From Morinoia aosen (lineage: Eukaryota; Arthropoda; Malacostraca; Amphipoda; Talitridae), in assembly GCA_030386875.1 (NCBI GenBank), contig CM059563.1:50533602-50597601 (forward strand): DNA of 64,000 nucleotides, given 5' to 3'. A program made the position numbers and the translations under genes. Positions 11,604 to 24,051 of the stretch are shown piece by piece. A model generated the notes under the pieces. The model did no database searches, was not told the DNA's origin, and saw nothing but the letters and a program-made list of their open reading frames with translations. How positions within the stretch are numbered: position 1 is the stretch's first letter; each line of letters begins with the position of its first letter.

Positions 11604-13221
11604 TTCAACGGCGGCTTCTGTGTCGCCACTCAGCTACTTCAACAGCGGCTTCTGTGTAGCTACTTCGCTACTTCAACGGCGGCTTCTGTGTCTCGACTTC
11701 TCTACTTCAACGGCGGCTTCTGTGTCGCCACTCTGCTACTTCAACGGCGGCTTCTGTGTCGCTACTTCACTACTTCAACGGCGGCTTCTGTGTCGCTTCT
11801 TCACTACTTCAACGGCGGCTTCTGTGTCGCTTCTTCACTACTTCAACGGCGGCTTATGTGTCGCTACTCTTACTTCAAGGCCGGCTTCTGTGTCGCCACT
11901 CAGCTACTTCAACAGCGGCTTCTGTGTTGCTACTTCTCTACTTCAAGGCCGGCTTCTGTGTAGCTACTTCGCTACTTCAACGGCGGCTTCTGTGTCTCGA
12001 CTTCTCTACTTCAACGGCGGCTTCTGTGTCGCCACTCGGCTACTTCAACGGCGGCTTCTGTGTCGCTACTTCGCTACTTAAACGGCCGCTTCTGTGTCGC
12101 TACTTCACTACTTCAACGGCGGCTTCTGTGTCGCTACTTCTCTACCTCAACGGCGGCTTCTGTGTCTCGACTTCTCTACTTCAACGGCGGCTTCTGTGTC
12201 GCCACTCTGCTACTTCAACGGCGGCTTCTGTGTCGCTACTTCGCTACTTCAACGGCGGCTTCTGTGTTGCTACTTCACTACTTCAACGGCGGCTTCTGTG
12301 TCGCTACTTCTCTACCTCAACGGCGGCTTCTGTGTCGCTACTTCTCTACCTCAACGGCGGCTTCTGTGTCGCTTCTTCACTACTTCAACGGTGGCTTCTG
12401 TGTCGCTACTTCACTAATTCAACAGCGGCTTCTGTGTCGCTACTTCTCTACTTTAACGGCGGCTTCTGTGTCGCTACTTCTCTACTTCAACGGTGGCTTC
12501 TGTGTCGCTACTTCTCTACTTCAACAGCGGCTTCTTTGTCGCCACTCTGCTACTTCAACGGCGGCTTCTGTGTCGCCACTCTGCTTCTTCAACGGCGGCT
12601 TCTGTGTCGCCACTCTGCTTCTTCAACGGCGGCTTCTGTGTCGCCACTCTGCTACATCAACGGCGGCTTCTGTGTCGCCACTCTGCTACATCAACGGCGG
12701 CTTCTGTGTCGCCACTCTGCTACATCAACGGCGGCTTCTGTGTCGCCACTCTGCTACTTCAACGGCGGCTTCTGTGTCGCTACTTCTCTACTTCAACTTC
12801 GGCTTCTGTGTCGCCACTGTGCTACTTCAGCGGCTGCTTCTGTGTCGCTTCTTCACCACTTCCACGGCGGCTTCTGTGTTGCTACTTCTCTACTTCAAGG
12901 CCGGCTTCTGTGTCGCCACTCAGCTACTTCAACAGCGGCTTCTGTGTAGCTACTTCGCTACTTCAACGGCGGCTTCTGTGTCTCGACTTCTCTACTTCAA
13001 CGGCGGCTTCTGTGTCGCCACTCTGCTACTTCAACCGCGGCTTCTGTGTCGCTACTTCACTACTTCAACGGCGGCTTCTGTGTCGCTACTTCGCTTTCTC
13101 AACGGCGGCATCTGTGTCGCTACTTCGCTTCTTCAACAGCGGCTTCTGTGTCGCTACTTCGCTTCTTCAACAGCGGCTTCTGTGTCGCTACTTCGCTTCT
13201 TCAACGGCGGCTTCTGTGTCG

Positions 13222-13595
13222 CTACTTCGCTTTTTCAACGGCGGCTTCTGTGTCGCTACTTCGCTTTTTCAACGGCGGCTTCTGTGTCGCTACTTCGCTT
13301 TTTCAACGGCGGCTTCTGTGTCGCTACTTCGCTTTTTCAACGGCGGCTTCTGTGTCGCTACTTCGCTTTTTCAACGGCGGCTTCTGTGTCGCTACTTCGC
13401 TTTTTCAACGGCGGCTTCTGTGTCGCTACTTCGCTTTTTCAACGGCGGCTTCTGTGTCGCTACTTCGCTTTTTCAACGGCGGCTTCTGTGTCGCTACTTC
13501 GCTTTTTCAACGGCGGCTTCTGTGTCGCTACTTCGCTTTTTCAACGGCGGCTTCTGTGTCGCTACTTCGCTTTTTCAACGGCGGCTTCTGTGTCG
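13222..13595 (+). repeat. Homogeneous run of 11 CGCTTTTTC units
   Basis: Eleven successive units with the linker ending CGCTTTTTC, at 13228, 13262 and every 34 bp to 13568. I saw no base change within the run. Matching runs elsewhere have five units (25166-25302), six (26424-26594) and about five (36.49-36.64 kb). Confidence 0.93.
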
Positions 13596-16007
13596 CTACT
13601 TCGCTTCTTCAACGGCGGCTTCTCAACGGCGGCTTCTGTGTCGCCACTCTGCTAATTCAACGGCGGCTTCTGTGTCGCTAATTCAACGGCGGCTTCTGTG
13701 TCGCCACTCTGCAACTTCAACGGCGTTTTCTGTGTCGCTACCTCACTACTTCATCGGCGGCTTCTGTGTCGCTACTTCTCTACTTCAACGGCGGCTTCTG
13801 TGTCGCTACTTCGCTTTTTCAACGGCGGCTTCTGTGTCGCTACTTCGCTTCTTCAACGGCGGCTTCTGTGTCGCTACTTCGCTTCTTCAACGACGGCTTC
13901 TGTGTCGCCACTCTGCTACCTCAACGGCGGCTTCTGTGTCGCTACTTCGCAACTTCAACGGTGGCTTCTGCGTCGCTACTTCGCTTCTTCAACGGGGGCT
14001 TCTGTGTCGCCACTGTGCTACTTCGACGGCGGCTTCTGTGTCGCTTCTTCACTTCTTCAACGGCGGCTTCTGTGTTGCTACTTCTCTACTTCAACGGCGG
14101 CTTCTGTGTCGCCACTCTGCTACTTCAACGGCGGCATCGGTGTCGCTACTTCGCTTTTTCAACGGCGGCTTCTGTGTCGCTACTTCGCTTTTTCAACGGC
14201 GGCTTCTGTGTCGCTACTTCGCTTTTTCAACGGCGGCTTCTGTGTCGCTACTTCGCTTTTTCAACGGCGGCTTCTGTGTCGCTACTTCGCTTTTTCAACG
14301 GCGGCTTCTGTGTCGCTACTCCGCTTCTTCAACGGCGCCTTCTGAGTCGCCACTCTGCTACTTCAACGGCGGCTTCTGTGTCGCCACTTCACAACTTGAA
14401 CGGCGGCTTCTGTGTCGCTAGTTCTCTACTTCAACGGCGGCTTCTGTGTCGCTAATTCTCTACTTCAACGGCGGCTTCTGTGTCGCTAATTCTCTACTTC
14501 AACGGCTGCTTCTGTGTCGCTTCTTCACTACTTCAACAGCGGCTCTGTGTTGCTACATCTCTACTTCAACGGCGTCTTCTGTGTCGCCACTCTGCTACTG
14601 CAACGGCGGCTTCTGTGTCGCTACTTCGCTAACTCAGCGGCGGCTTCTGTGTCGCTACTTCGCTAACTGAGCGGCGGCTTCTGTGTCACTACTTCAACCG
14701 CGGCTTCTGTGTCGCCACTCGGCTACTTCAACGGCGGCTTCTGTGTCGCTACTTCAACGGCGCCTTCTGTGTCGCTACTTCGCTACTTCAACGGCGGCTT
14801 CTGTGTCGCTACTTCGCTACTTCAACGGCGGCTTCTGTGTCGCTACTTCGCTACTTCAACGGCGGCTTCTGTGTCGCTACTTCGCTACTTCAACGGCGGC
14901 TTCTATGTCGCTACTTCGCTTCTTCAACGGCGGCTTCTGTGTCGCTACTTCGCTTCTTCAACGGCGGCTTCTGTGTCGCTACTTCGCTTCTTCAACGGCG
15001 GCTTCTGTGTCGCTACTTCGCTTCTTCAACGGCGGCTTCTGTGTTCCTACTTCTCTACTTTACCGGCGGCTTCTGTGTCGCTACTTCTCTACTTTACCGG
15101 CGGCTTCTGTGTCGCTACTTCTCTACTTTACCGGCGGCTTCTGTGTCGCTACTTCTCTACTTCAACAGCGGCTTCTGTGTCGCTACTTCTCTACTTCAAC
15201 GGCGGCTTCTGTGTCGCTACTTCTCTACTTCAACGGCGGCTTCTGTGTCGCCACTCTGCTACTTCAACGGCGGCTTCTGTGTCGCTACTCCAACGGCGGC
15301 TTCTGTGTCCCTACTTCTCTACTTCAACGGCGGCTTCTGAGTCGCCACTCTGCTACTTTAACGGCGGTTTCTGTGTCGCTACTTCAACGGCGGCTTCTGT
15401 GTCGCTACTTCAACGGCGGCTTCTGTGTCGCTACTTCGCTTCTTCAACGGCGGCTTCTGTGTCGCTACTTTGCTTCTTCAACGGCGGCTTCTGTGTCGCT
15501 ACTTCGCTTCTTCAACTGCGCCTTGTGAGTCGCCACTCTGCTACTTAAACGGCGGCTTCTGTGTCGCTATTTCACTACTTCAACGGCGGCTTCTGTGTCG
15601 CTATTTCACTACTTCAACGGCGGCTTCTGTGTCGCTACTTCTCTACTTCAACGGCGATTTCTGTGTCGCTACTTCTCTACTTCAACGGCGGCTTCTGTGT
15701 CGCCACTGTGCTACTTCAACGGCTGCTTCTGTGTCGCCACTCAGCTACTTCAACGGCGGCTTCTGTGTCGCCACTCTGCTACTTCAACGGCGGCTTCTGT
15801 GTCGCCACTCTGCTACTTCAACGGCGGCTTCTGTGTCGCCACTCTGCTACTTCAACGGCGGCTTCTGTGTCGCCACTCTGCTACTTCAACGGCGGCTTCT
15901 GTGTCGCCACTCTGCTACTTCAACGGCGGCTTCTGTGTCGCTACTCTGCTACTTCAACGGCGGCTTCTGTGTCGCTACTTCACTACTTCAACGGCGGCTT
16001 CTGTGTC

Positions 16008-16395
16008 GCCTCTTCCACTGCGGCTTCTGTGTTACTACTTCTCTACTTTAACGGCGGCCTCTGTGTCGCTACTTCTCTACTTCAACGGCGGCTTCTGTGT
16101 CGCTAATTCTCTACTTCAACGGCGGCTTCCGTGTCGCTACTGCTCTACTTCAACGGCAGCTTCTGTGTCGCTACTGCTCTACTTCAACGGCGGCTTCTGT
16201 GTCGCCACTCTGCTGCTACTTCAACGGCGGCTACTCCGTCGCTACTTCGCTTCTTCAACGGAGGCTTCTGTGTCGCTACTTCGCTTCTTTAGCGGCGGCT
16301 TCTGTGTCGCTACTTCGCTTCTTTAGCGGCGGCTTCTGTGTCGCTACTTCGCTTCTTTAACGGCGGCTTCATTGTCGCTACCTCGCTACTTAAAC
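16008..16395 (+). repeat. Module Y, copy 3 (388 bp)
   Basis: Two units shorter than copies 1 and 2 and with the CCG form (GGCTACTCCGTCGC). It has GGCGGCTTCATTGTCGC near 16,371 and AACGGAGGC near 16,260. Confidence 0.86.
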
Positions 16396-17355
16396 GGCGG
16401 CTTCTGTGTCGCCACTCAGCTACTTCAACGGTGGCTTCTGTGTCATTACTTCACTACTTCAACGGCGGCTTCTGTGTCGCTACTTCTCTACTTCAACGGC
16501 GGCTTCTGTGTCGCTACTTCTCTACTCCAACGGCGGCTTCTGTGTCGCTACTTCTCTACTTCAACGGCGGCTTCTGTGTCGCTACTTCTCTACTTCAACG
16601 GCGGCTTCTGTGTCGCTACCTCGCTACCTAAACGGCGGCTTCTGTGACGCCACTGTGCTACTTCAACGGCGGCTTCTGTGTCGCAACTTCAACGGCGGCT
16701 TCTGTGTTGCTAATTCTCTACTGCAAGGGCTGCTTCTGTGTCGCTTCTTCACTACTTCAACGGCGGCTCTGTGTTGCTACTTCTCTACTTCAACGGCGTC
16801 TTCTGTGTCGCCACTCTGCTACTTCAACGGCGGCTTCTGTGTCGCCACTCGGCTACTTCAACGGCGGCTTCTGTGTCGCTACTTCGCTACTTCAACGGCG
16901 GCTTCTGTGTCGCTACTTCGCTACTCCAACGGCGGCTTCTGTGTCGCTACTTCGCTACTCCAACGGCGGCTTCTGTGTCGCTACTTCGCTTCTTCAACGG
17001 CGGCTTCTGTGTCGCTTCTTCACTACTTCAACGGCGGCTTCTGTGTTGCTACTTCTCTACTTCAAGGCCGGCTTCTGTGTCGCCACTCAGCTACTTCAAC
17101 AGCGGCTTCTGTGTAGCTAATTCGCTACTTCAACGGCGGCTTCTGTGTCTCGACTTCTCTACTTCAACGGCAGCTTCTGTGTCGCCACTCTTCTACTTCA
17201 ACGGCGGCTTCTGTGTCGCCACTGTGCTACTTCAACGGTGGCTTCTGTGTCGCCACTGTGCTACTTCAACGGCGGCTTCTGTGTCGCCACTCAGCTACTT
17301 CAACGGCGGCTTCTGTGTCGCCACTCTGCTACTTCAACGGCGGCTTCTGTGTCGC

Positions 17356-17525
17356 CACTCAGCTACTTCAACGGCGGCTTCTGTGTCGCCACTCAGCTAC
17401 TTCAACGGCGGCTTCTGTGTCGCCACTCAGCTACTTCAACGGCGGCTTCTGTGTCGCCACTCAGCTACTTCAACGGCGGCTTCTGTGTCGCCACTCAGCT
17501 ACTTCAACGGCGGCGTCTGTGTCGC
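17356..17525 (+). repeat. Run of five CACTCAGCTAC units
   Basis: Five units (17356 to 17492), preceded by one CACTCTG and one more CACTCAG unit. The block D copy near 30.38-30.55 kb has the same run. The third copy near 60.09 kb has a single unit, a six-unit difference. Confidence 0.9.
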
Positions 17526-17993
17526 TACTTCGCTTCTTTAACGGTGGCTTCTGTGTCGCCACTCAGATACTTGAACGGCGGCTTCTTTGTCGCCACTCAG
17601 CTACTTCAACGGCGGCTTCTGTGTCACTACTTCACTACTTCAACGGCGGCTTCTGTGTCGCTACTTCTCTACTTCAATGGCGGCTTTTGTGTCGCCACTG
17701 TGCTACTTCAACGGCGGCTTCTGTGTTGCTACTTCTCTACTTTAACGGCGGCTTCTGTGTCGCCACTCTGCTAATTCAACGGCGGCTTCTGTGTCGCTAA
17801 TTCAACGGCGGCTTCTGTGTCGCTACTTCGTTACTTCAACGGCGGCATCTGTGTCGCTACTTCGCTTCTTAAACGGCGGCTTCTGTGTCGCTACTTCGCT
17901 TCTTCAACGGCGGCTTCTCTGTCGCTACTTCGCTTTTTCAACGGCGGCTTCTGTGTCGCTACCTCGCTTTTTCAACTGCGGCTTCTGTGTCGC

Positions 17994-18197
17994 CACTCAG
18001 CTACTTCAACGGCGGCTTCTGTGTCGCCACTCAGCTACTTCAACGGCGGCTTCTGTGTCGCCACTCAGCTACTTCAACGGCGGCTTCTGTGTCGCCACTC
18101 AGCTACTTCAACGGCGGCTTCTGTGTCGCCACTCAGCTACTTCAACGGCGGCTTCTGTGTCGCCACTCAGCTACTTCAACGGCGGCTTCTGTGTCGC
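17994..18197 (+). repeat. Run of six CACTCAGCTAC units
   Basis: Six successive units starting at 17994 and 34 bp apart. The same six-unit run lies at 31020-31223 and at 37670-37873. Confidence 0.92.
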
Positions 18198-19508
18198 TAC
18201 TTCGCTTCTTTAACGGCGGCTTCTGTGTCGCCACTCAGATACTTGAACGGCGGCTTCTGTGTCGCCACTCAGCTACTTCAACGGCGGCTTCTGTGTCGCT
18301 ACTTCGCTTCTTTAACGGCGGCTTCTGTGTCGCCACTCAGATACTTGAACGGCGGCTTCTGTGTCGCCACTCAGCTACTTCAACGGCGGCTTCTGTGTCG
18401 CTACTTCTCTACTTCAACGGCGGCTTTTGTGTCGCCACTGTGCTACTTCAACGGCGGCTTCTGTGTCGCTAATTCAACGGCGGCTTCTGTGTCGCTACTT
18501 CGCTTCTTCAACGGCGGCTTCTGTGTCGCTACTTCGCTTTTTCAACGGCGGCTTCTGTGTCGCTACCTCGCTTTTTCAACGGCGGCTTCTGTGTCGCTAC
18601 TTCACTACTTCAACGGCGGCTTCTGTGTCGCTACTTCTCTACTTCAACGACGGCTTCTGTGTCGCCACTGTGCCACTTCAACGGCTGCTTCTGGGTCGCT
18701 TCTTCACTACTTCAACGGCGGCTTCTGTGTTGCTACTCTACTTCAAGGGCGGCTTCTGTGTCGTCACTCTGCTACTTCAACGGCGGCTTCTGTGTCGCTA
18801 CTTCGCTTCTTCAACGGCGGCTTCTGTGTCGCTACTTCGCTTCTTCAACGGCAGCTTCTGTGTCGCTTCATCACTACTTCAACAGCGGCTCTGTGTTGCT
18901 ACATCTCTACTTCAACGGTATCTTCTGTGTCGCCACTCTGCTACTGCAACGGCGGCTTCTGTGTCGCCACTCTGCTACTGCAACGGCGGCTTCTGTGTCG
19001 CTACTTCGCTAACTCAGCGGCGGCTTCTGTGTCGCTACTTCAACCGCGGCTTCTGTGTCGCCACTCGGCTACTTCAACGGCGGCTTCTGTGTCGCTACTT
19101 CGCTACTTCAACGGCGGCTTCTGTGTCGCTACTTCGCTACTTCAACGGCGGCTTCTGTGTCGCTACTTCGCTACTTCAACGGCGGCTTCTGTGTCGCTAC
19201 TTCGCTACTTCAACGACGGCTTCTGTGTCGCTACTTCGCTTCTTCAACGGCGGCTTCTGTGTCGCTACTTCGCTTCTTCAACGGCGGCTTCTGTGTCGCT
19301 ACTTCGCTTCTTCAACGGCGGCTTCTGTGTCGCTACTTCGCTTCTTCAACGGCGGCTTCTGTGTCGCTACTTCGCTTCTTCAACGGCGGCTTCTGTGTCG
19401 CTACTTCGCTTCTTCAACGGCGGCTTCTGTGTCGCTACTTCGCTTCTTCAACGGCGGCTTCTGTGTCGCTACTTCGCTTCTTCAACGGCGGCTTCTGTGT
19501 CGCTACTT

Positions 19509-21069
19509 CGCTTCTTCAACGGCGGCTTCTGTGTTTCTACTTCTCTACTTCACCGGCGGCTTCTGTGTCGCTACTTCTCTACTTTACCGGCGGCTTCTGT
19601 GTCGCTTCTTCTCTACTTTACCGGCCGCTTGTGTGTCGCCACTTCTCTACTTCAACGGCGGCTTCTGTGTCGCCACTCTGCTACTTCAACGGCGGCTTCT
19701 GTGTCGCTACTTCAACGGCGGCTTCTGTTTCCCTAATTCTCTACTTCAACGGCGGCTTCTGAGTCGCCAATCTGCTACTTTAACGGCGGTTTCTGTGTCG
19801 ACTTCAACGGCGGCTTCTGTGTCGCTACTTCAACGGCGGCTTCTGTGTCGCAACTTCAACGGCGGCTTCTGTGTCGCCACTCTGCTACTTCAACGGCGGC
19901 TTCTGTGTCGCTACTTCGCTTCTTCAACGGCGGCTTCTGTGTCGCTACTTCGCTTCTTCAACGGCGGCTTCTGTGTCGCTACTTCGCTTCTTCAACGGCG
20001 GCTTCTGTGTCGCTACTTCGCTTCTTCAACGGCGGCTTCTGTGTCGCTACTTCGCTTCTTCAACGGCGGCTTCTGTGTCGCTACTTCGCTTCTTCAACGG
20101 CGGCTTCTGTGTCGCTACTTCGCTTCTTCAACGGCGGCTTCTGTGTCGCTACTTTGCTTCTTCAACGGCGGCTTCTGTGTCGCTACTTCGCTTCTTCAAC
20201 TGCGCCTTTTGAGTCGCCACTCTGCTACTTGAACGGCGGCTTCTGTGTCGCTATTTCACTACTTCAACGGCGGCTTCTGTGTCGCTATTTCACTACTTCA
20301 ACGGCGGCTTCTGTGTCGCTACTTCTCTACTTCAACGGCGGCTTCTGTGTCGCCACTGTGCTACTTCAACGGCTGCTTCTGTGTCGCCACTCTGCTACTT
20401 CAACGGCGGCTTCTGTGTCGCCACTCTGCTACTTCAACGGCGGCTTCTGTGTCGCCACTCTGCTACTTCAACAGCGGCTTCTGTGTCGCCACTCTGCTAC
20501 TTCAACGGCGGCTTCTGTGTTGCCACTCTGCTACTTCAACGGCGGCTTCTGTGTCGCTACTTCACTACTTCAAAGGCGGCTTCTGTGTCGCCTCTTCCAC
20601 TGCGGCTTCTGTGTTACTACTTCTCTACTTTAACGGCGGCTTCTGTGTCGCTACTTCTCTACTTCAACGGCGGCTTCTGTGTCGCTAATTCTCTACTTCA
20701 ACGGCGGCTTCCGTGTCGCTACTGCTCTACTTCAACGGCAGCTTCTGTGTCGCTACTGCTCTACTTCAACGGCGGCTTCTGTGTCGCCACTCTGCTGCTA
20801 CTTCAACGGCGGCTACTCTGTCGCTACTTCGCTTCTTCAACGGCGGCTTCTGTGTCGCTACTTCGCTTCTTCAACGGCGGCTTCTGTGTCGCTACTTCGC
20901 TTCTTCAACGGCGGCTTCTGTGTCGCTACTTCGCTTCTTTAGCGGCGGCTTCTGTGTCGCTACTTCGCTTCTTTAGCGGCGGCTTCTGTGTCGCTACTTC
21001 GCTTCTTTAACGGCGGCTTCTGTGTCGCTACCTCGCTACTTAAACGTCAGCTTCTGTGTCGCCACTCAG
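19509..21069 (+). repeat. Copy of the window's left end (2-1744)
   Basis: From the GTGTTTC unit at 19531 (24 in the first copy; another at 909) to the CCTCGCTACTTAAAC unit at 21045 (1710), the variant order matches the first 1.74 kb at offsets of 19,507 to 19,675 and then 19,335. Differences are run lengths: the CGCTTCTTC run at 19917-20150 is about five units longer than its partner near 411-470, and about ten units (offset drop of 340 bp) are missing farther right. It is bounded on the left by a CGCTTCTTC run and on the right by the join at 21070. Confidence 0.78.
20590..21045 (+). repeat. Module Y, copy 4 (456 bp)
   Basis: Full length, with the CTG form (GGCTACTCTGTCGC). It ends in TTAAACGTCAGC at the 21070 join, after which the array switches to block D. 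Confidence 0.87.
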
Positions 21070-22973
21070 CTACTTCAACGGCGGCTTCTGTGTCGCTACT
21101 TCTCTACTTCAACGGCGGCTTCTGTGTCGCTACTTCTCCACTTCAACGGCGGCTTCTGTGTCGCTACTTCTCTACTTCAACAGCGGCTTCTTTGTCGCCA
21201 CTCTGCTACTTCAACGGCGGCTTCTGTGTCGCCACTCTGCTTCTTCAACGGCGGCTTCTGTGTCGCCACTCAGCTACATCAACGGCGGCTTCTGTGTCGC
21301 CACTCTGCTACATCAACGGCGGCTTCTGTGTCGCCACTCTACTACTTCAACGGCGGCTTCTGTGTCGCTACTTCAACGGCGGCTTCTGTGTCGCTACTTC
21401 TCTACTTCAACGGCGGCTTCTGTGTCGCTACTTCTCTACTTCAACGGCGGCTTCTGTGTCGCCACTGCTACTTCAACGGCGGCTTCTGTGTCGCCACTGC
21501 TACTTCAACGGCGGCTTCTGTGTCGCCACTGCTACTTCAACGGCGGCTTCTGTGTCGCTACTGCTCTTTTTCAACGGCGGCTTCTGTGTCGCTACTTCGC
21601 TTGTTCAACGGCGGCTTCTGTGTCGCTACTTCGCTTGTTCAACGGCGGCTTCTGTGTCGCTACTTCGCTTCTTCAACGGCGGCTTCTCAACGGCGGCTTC
21701 TGTGTCGCCACTCTGCTAATTCAACGGCGGCTTCTGTGTCGCTAATTCAACGGCGGCTTCTGTGTCGCTACTTCGCTGCTTCAACGGCGGCATCTGTGTC
21801 GCTACTTCGCTTCTTCAACAGCGGCTTCTGTGTCGCTACTTCGCTTTTTCAACGGCGGCTTTTGTGTCGCTACTTCGCTTTTTCAACGGCGGCTTCTGTG
21901 TCGCTACTTCGCTGCTTCTACGGCGGCTTCTGTGTCGCTACTTCGCTTCTTCAACGGCGGCTTCTGTGTCGCTACTTCGCTTCTTCAACGGCGGCTTCTG
22001 TGTCGCTACTTCGCTTCTTCAACGGCGGCTTCTGTGTCGCTACTTCGCTTCTTCAACGGCGGCTTCTGTGTCGCTACTTCGCTTCTTCAACGGCGGCTTC
22101 TGTGTCGCTACTTCGCTTCTTCAACGGCGGCTTCTGTGTCGCTACTTCGCTTCTTCAACGGCGGCTTCTGTGTCGCTACTTCGCTTCTTCAACGGCGCCT
22201 TCTGAGTCGCCACTCTGCTACTTCAACGGCGGCTTCTGTGTCGCTACTTCACTACTTCAACAGCGGCTTCTGGGTCGCTTCTTCACTACTTCAACAGCGG
22301 CTTCTGTGTCGCTTCTTCACTACTTCAACGGCCGCTTCTGTGTCGCTACTTCTCTACTTCAACGGCGGCTTCTGTGTCGCCACTGCTACTTCAACGGCGG
22401 CTTCTGTGTCACCACTGCTACTTCAACGGCGGCTTCTGTGTCGCTAATTCAACGGCGGCTTCTGTGTCGCTACTTCGCTACTTCAACGGCGGCATCTGTG
22501 TCGCTACTTCGCTTCTTCAACGGCGGCTTCTGTGTCGCTACTTCGCTTTTTCAACGGCGGCTTCTGTGTCGCTACCTCGCTTTTTCAACGGCGGCTTCTG
22601 TGTCGCTACCTCGCTTTTTCAACGGCGGCTTCTGTGTCGCTACTTCACTACTTCAACGGCGGCTTCTGTGTCGCTACTTCTCTACTTCAACGACGGCTTC
22701 TGTGTCGCCACTGTGCCACTTCAACGGCTGCTTCTGGGTCGCTCCTTCACTACTTCAACGGCGGCTTCTGTGTTGCTACTCCTCTACTTCAAGGGCGGCT
22801 TCTGTGTCGTCACTCTGCTACTTCAACGGCGGCTTCTGTGTCGCTACTTCGCTTCTTCAACGGCGGCTTCTGTGTCGCTACTTCGCTTCTTCAACGGCGG
22901 CTTCTGTGTCGCTACTTCTCTACTTCAACGGCGGCTTCTGTGTCGCTAATTCTCTACTTCAACGGCGGCTTCT

Positions 22974-23541
22974 GTGTCGCTACTGCTCTACTTCAACGGC
23001 GGCTTCTGTGTCGCTACTGTTCTACTTCAACGGCGGCTTCTGTGTTGCTACTTCTCTACTTCAACGGCGGCTTCTGTGTTGCTAATTCTCTACTTCAACG
23101 GCTGCTTCTGTGTCGCTTCTTCAATACTTCAACGGCGGCTCTGTATTGCTACTTCTCTACTTCAACGGCGGCTTCTGTGTCGCTACTTCGCTAACTCAGC
23201 GGCGGCTTCTGTGTCGCTACTTCAACGGCGGCTTCTGTGTCGCCACTCGGCTACTTCAACGGCGGCTTCTGTGTCGCTACTTCGCTACTCCAACGGCGGC
23301 TTCTGTGTCGCTACTTCGCTACTCCAACGGCGGCTTCTTCAACGGCGGCTTCTGTGTCGCTACTTCGCTTCTTCAACGGCGGCTTCTGTGTCGCTACTTC
23401 GCTTCTTCTACGGCGGCTTCTGAGTCGCCACTCTGCTACTTCAACGGCGGCTTCTGTGTCGCTACTTTTCTACTTCAACGGCGGCTTCTGTGTCGCCACT
23501 GTGCTACTTAAACGGCTGTTTCTGTGTCGCTTCTTCACCAC
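22974..23541 (+). repeat. Module X, copy 3 (568 bp)
   Basis: Lies exactly 11,938 bp from copy 2 and shares both of its private features (the missing GTCTTCTG unit and CTTAAACGGCTG), so it was made from copy 2 when block D was copied. Confidence 0.9.
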
Positions 23542-24051
23542 TTCAACGGCGGCTTCTGTGTCGCCACTCAGCTACTTCAACAGCGGCTTCTGTGTAGCTA
23601 CTTCGCTACTTCAACGGCGGCTTCTGTGTCTCGACTTCTCTACTTCAACGGCGGCTTCTGTGTCGCCACTCTGCTACTTCAACGGCGGCTTCTGTGTCGC
23701 TACTTCACTACTTCAACGGCGGCTTCTGTGTCGCTTCTTCACTACTTCAACGGCGGCTTCTGTGTCGCTTCTTCACTACTTCAACGGCGGCTTATGTGTC
23801 GCTACTCTTACTTCAAGGCCGGCTTCTGTGTCGCCACTCAGCTACTTCAACAGCGGCTTCTGTGTTGCTACTTCTCTACTTCAAGGCCGGCTTCTGTGTA
23901 GCTACTTCGCTACTTCAACGGCGGCTTCTGTGTCTCGACTTCTCTACTTCAACGGCGGCTTCTGTGTCGCCACTCGGCTACTTCAACGGCGGCTTCTGTG
24001 TCGCTACTTCGCTACTTAAACGGCCGCTTCTGTGTCGCTACTTCACTACTT

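Larger units (their letters stand above)
7016..12030 (+). repeat. ~5-kb block, second tandem copy of 1.05-7.0 kb
   Basis: This is the neighbour copy of the preceding block. It follows 1.05-4.13 kb as far as about 10.31 kb, then jumps to the order seen at 5.27-7.0 kb (offset 5,043, then 5,077), so it is shorter by about 1.1 kb and longer by several single units. The join near 10.31 kb comes just after a run of eight CGCTTCTTC units and the CTGAGTCGCC unit at 10264. It also holds the fragment CTTCTCAACGG near 9747, which its sister lacks. Confidence 0.82.
9132..19534 (+). repeat. ~10.4-kb block D, copy 1
   Basis: The variant order from about 9.13 to 13.2 kb recurs at +11,938 bp and from about 13.6 to 19.53 kb at +13,026 bp. 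The step between the two offsets is a 1,258-bp extra tandem copy and the loss of five units in the second copy. The left edge is sharp: upstream of 9132 this copy has a TTCACTAC linker where copy 2 has CACTCAGCTAC. The right edge lies inside a run of nine CGCTTCTTC units (19237-19540) and so cannot be placed exactly. The left 2.9 kb of this block overlaps the second copy of the 6-kb duplication, so the 6-kb duplication came first and the larger copy later. Confidence 0.87.

Noticed and set aside
12889-13000. The frequent cassette as a short transposon
   Set aside because: It is made wholly of ordinary 34-bp units, has no terminal repeats or target duplications, and keeps the unit phase.
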